Shown here: positions 13,843-13,956 of the stretch, one piece after another
Numbering within the stretch: the stretch's first letter is position 1
Layout: each line of letters opens with the position of its first letter
Assembly: GCA_014896635.1 (NCBI GenBank)
Contig: JADBKA010000114.1
Location: 1-13,956, forward strand
From: Ktedonobacteraceae bacterium
Lineage (GTDB): Bacteria > Chloroflexota > Ktedonobacteria > Ktedonobacterales > Ktedonobacteraceae
Direction: 5' to 3'
Length of the DNA: 13,956 bases
Notes under the pieces: generated by a model
Seen by the model: only the letters and a program-made list of their open reading frames with translations
The model's database searches: none
What the model was told of the DNA's origin: nothing
Program-made: the position numbers and the translations under genes

Positions 13843-13956
13843 AGAAAAGACCCACAGGGCAAACAACGATAGCCCATTAGACACAAAATCTGATATTACC
13901 GCTTCACAATGTTATACTTTTAACTGCATTAACACATATTGATACTTTCCTTCGAG
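13843..13956. other. Downstream flank of the GH63 gene
   Basis: The last 114 bases hold no complete gene. GGGC and GCCC (about 13857-13874) flank an 11-nt loop and may form a weak hairpin without a T tract. TATACT near 13913 could be a -10 element for a gene beyond the window, but no -35 is clear. I see nothing else. Confidence 0.3.

Overview
The window reads as chromosomal DNA of a free-living bacterium of moderate GC content. Several proteins are of types I associate with Chloroflexota, especially Ktedonobacteria: a ubiquitin-like/WD40 membrane protein, a ~900-residue GH63-type hydrolase, an F420-type PPOX protein and a multi-PAS soluble kinase. This placement is an impression from protein style, not a search result. 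Genes end normally in TGA, TAA and TAG, so the standard bacterial code applies.

Left part (1-5911): a dense sulfur/thiol-redox cluster. On the + strand are the tail of an FmdB-type zinc-ribbon protein, a DUF302 protein and a single-domain rhodanese; the last two overlap by ATGA. On the - strand, converging on them and probably one operon read right to left, are OsmC-like, DsrE-like, TusA-like, a sulfide:quinone-oxidoreductase-like flavoprotein and a two-domain glutaredoxin-like protein disulfide oxidoreductase (PDO). Divergent from OsmC is a GCS2-family (glutamate-cysteine ligase-like) gene. Together these suggest oxidation of sulfide, passage of the sulfane sulfur between carrier cysteines (rhodanese, TusA, DsrE), and control by thiol/peroxide enzymes.

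The most striking observation is in this cluster. The PDO gene has an in-frame UGA exactly where the first cysteine of its C-terminal CPYC redox motif should be. About 25 nt downstream is a small hairpin with a GGU loop and a single-base bulge, shaped like a bacterial SECIS element. The simplest reading is a selenoprotein with a UPYC active site. The neighbouring tusA also carries an in-frame UGA, there in place of a conserved tryptophan, which is harder to explain and may be a nonsense mutation. The OsmC/GCS2 divergent region holds a good sigma70-like promoter preceded by an array of ATCAC motifs spaced 10-11 bp apart, resembling a multi-site activator region.

Right part (5932-13842): unrelated single genes. 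These are a membrane-anchored protein with a ubiquitin-like (YukD/EsaB-type) N-terminus and a seven-bladed WD40 domain (-), a PPOX-class F420-dependent oxidoreductase-like protein (+), a soluble four-PAS histidine kinase with a TTG start (+), and a large GH63/MGH1-like glycoside hydrolase (+). I saw no tRNA, rRNA, CRISPR array, insertion sequence or prophage gene.
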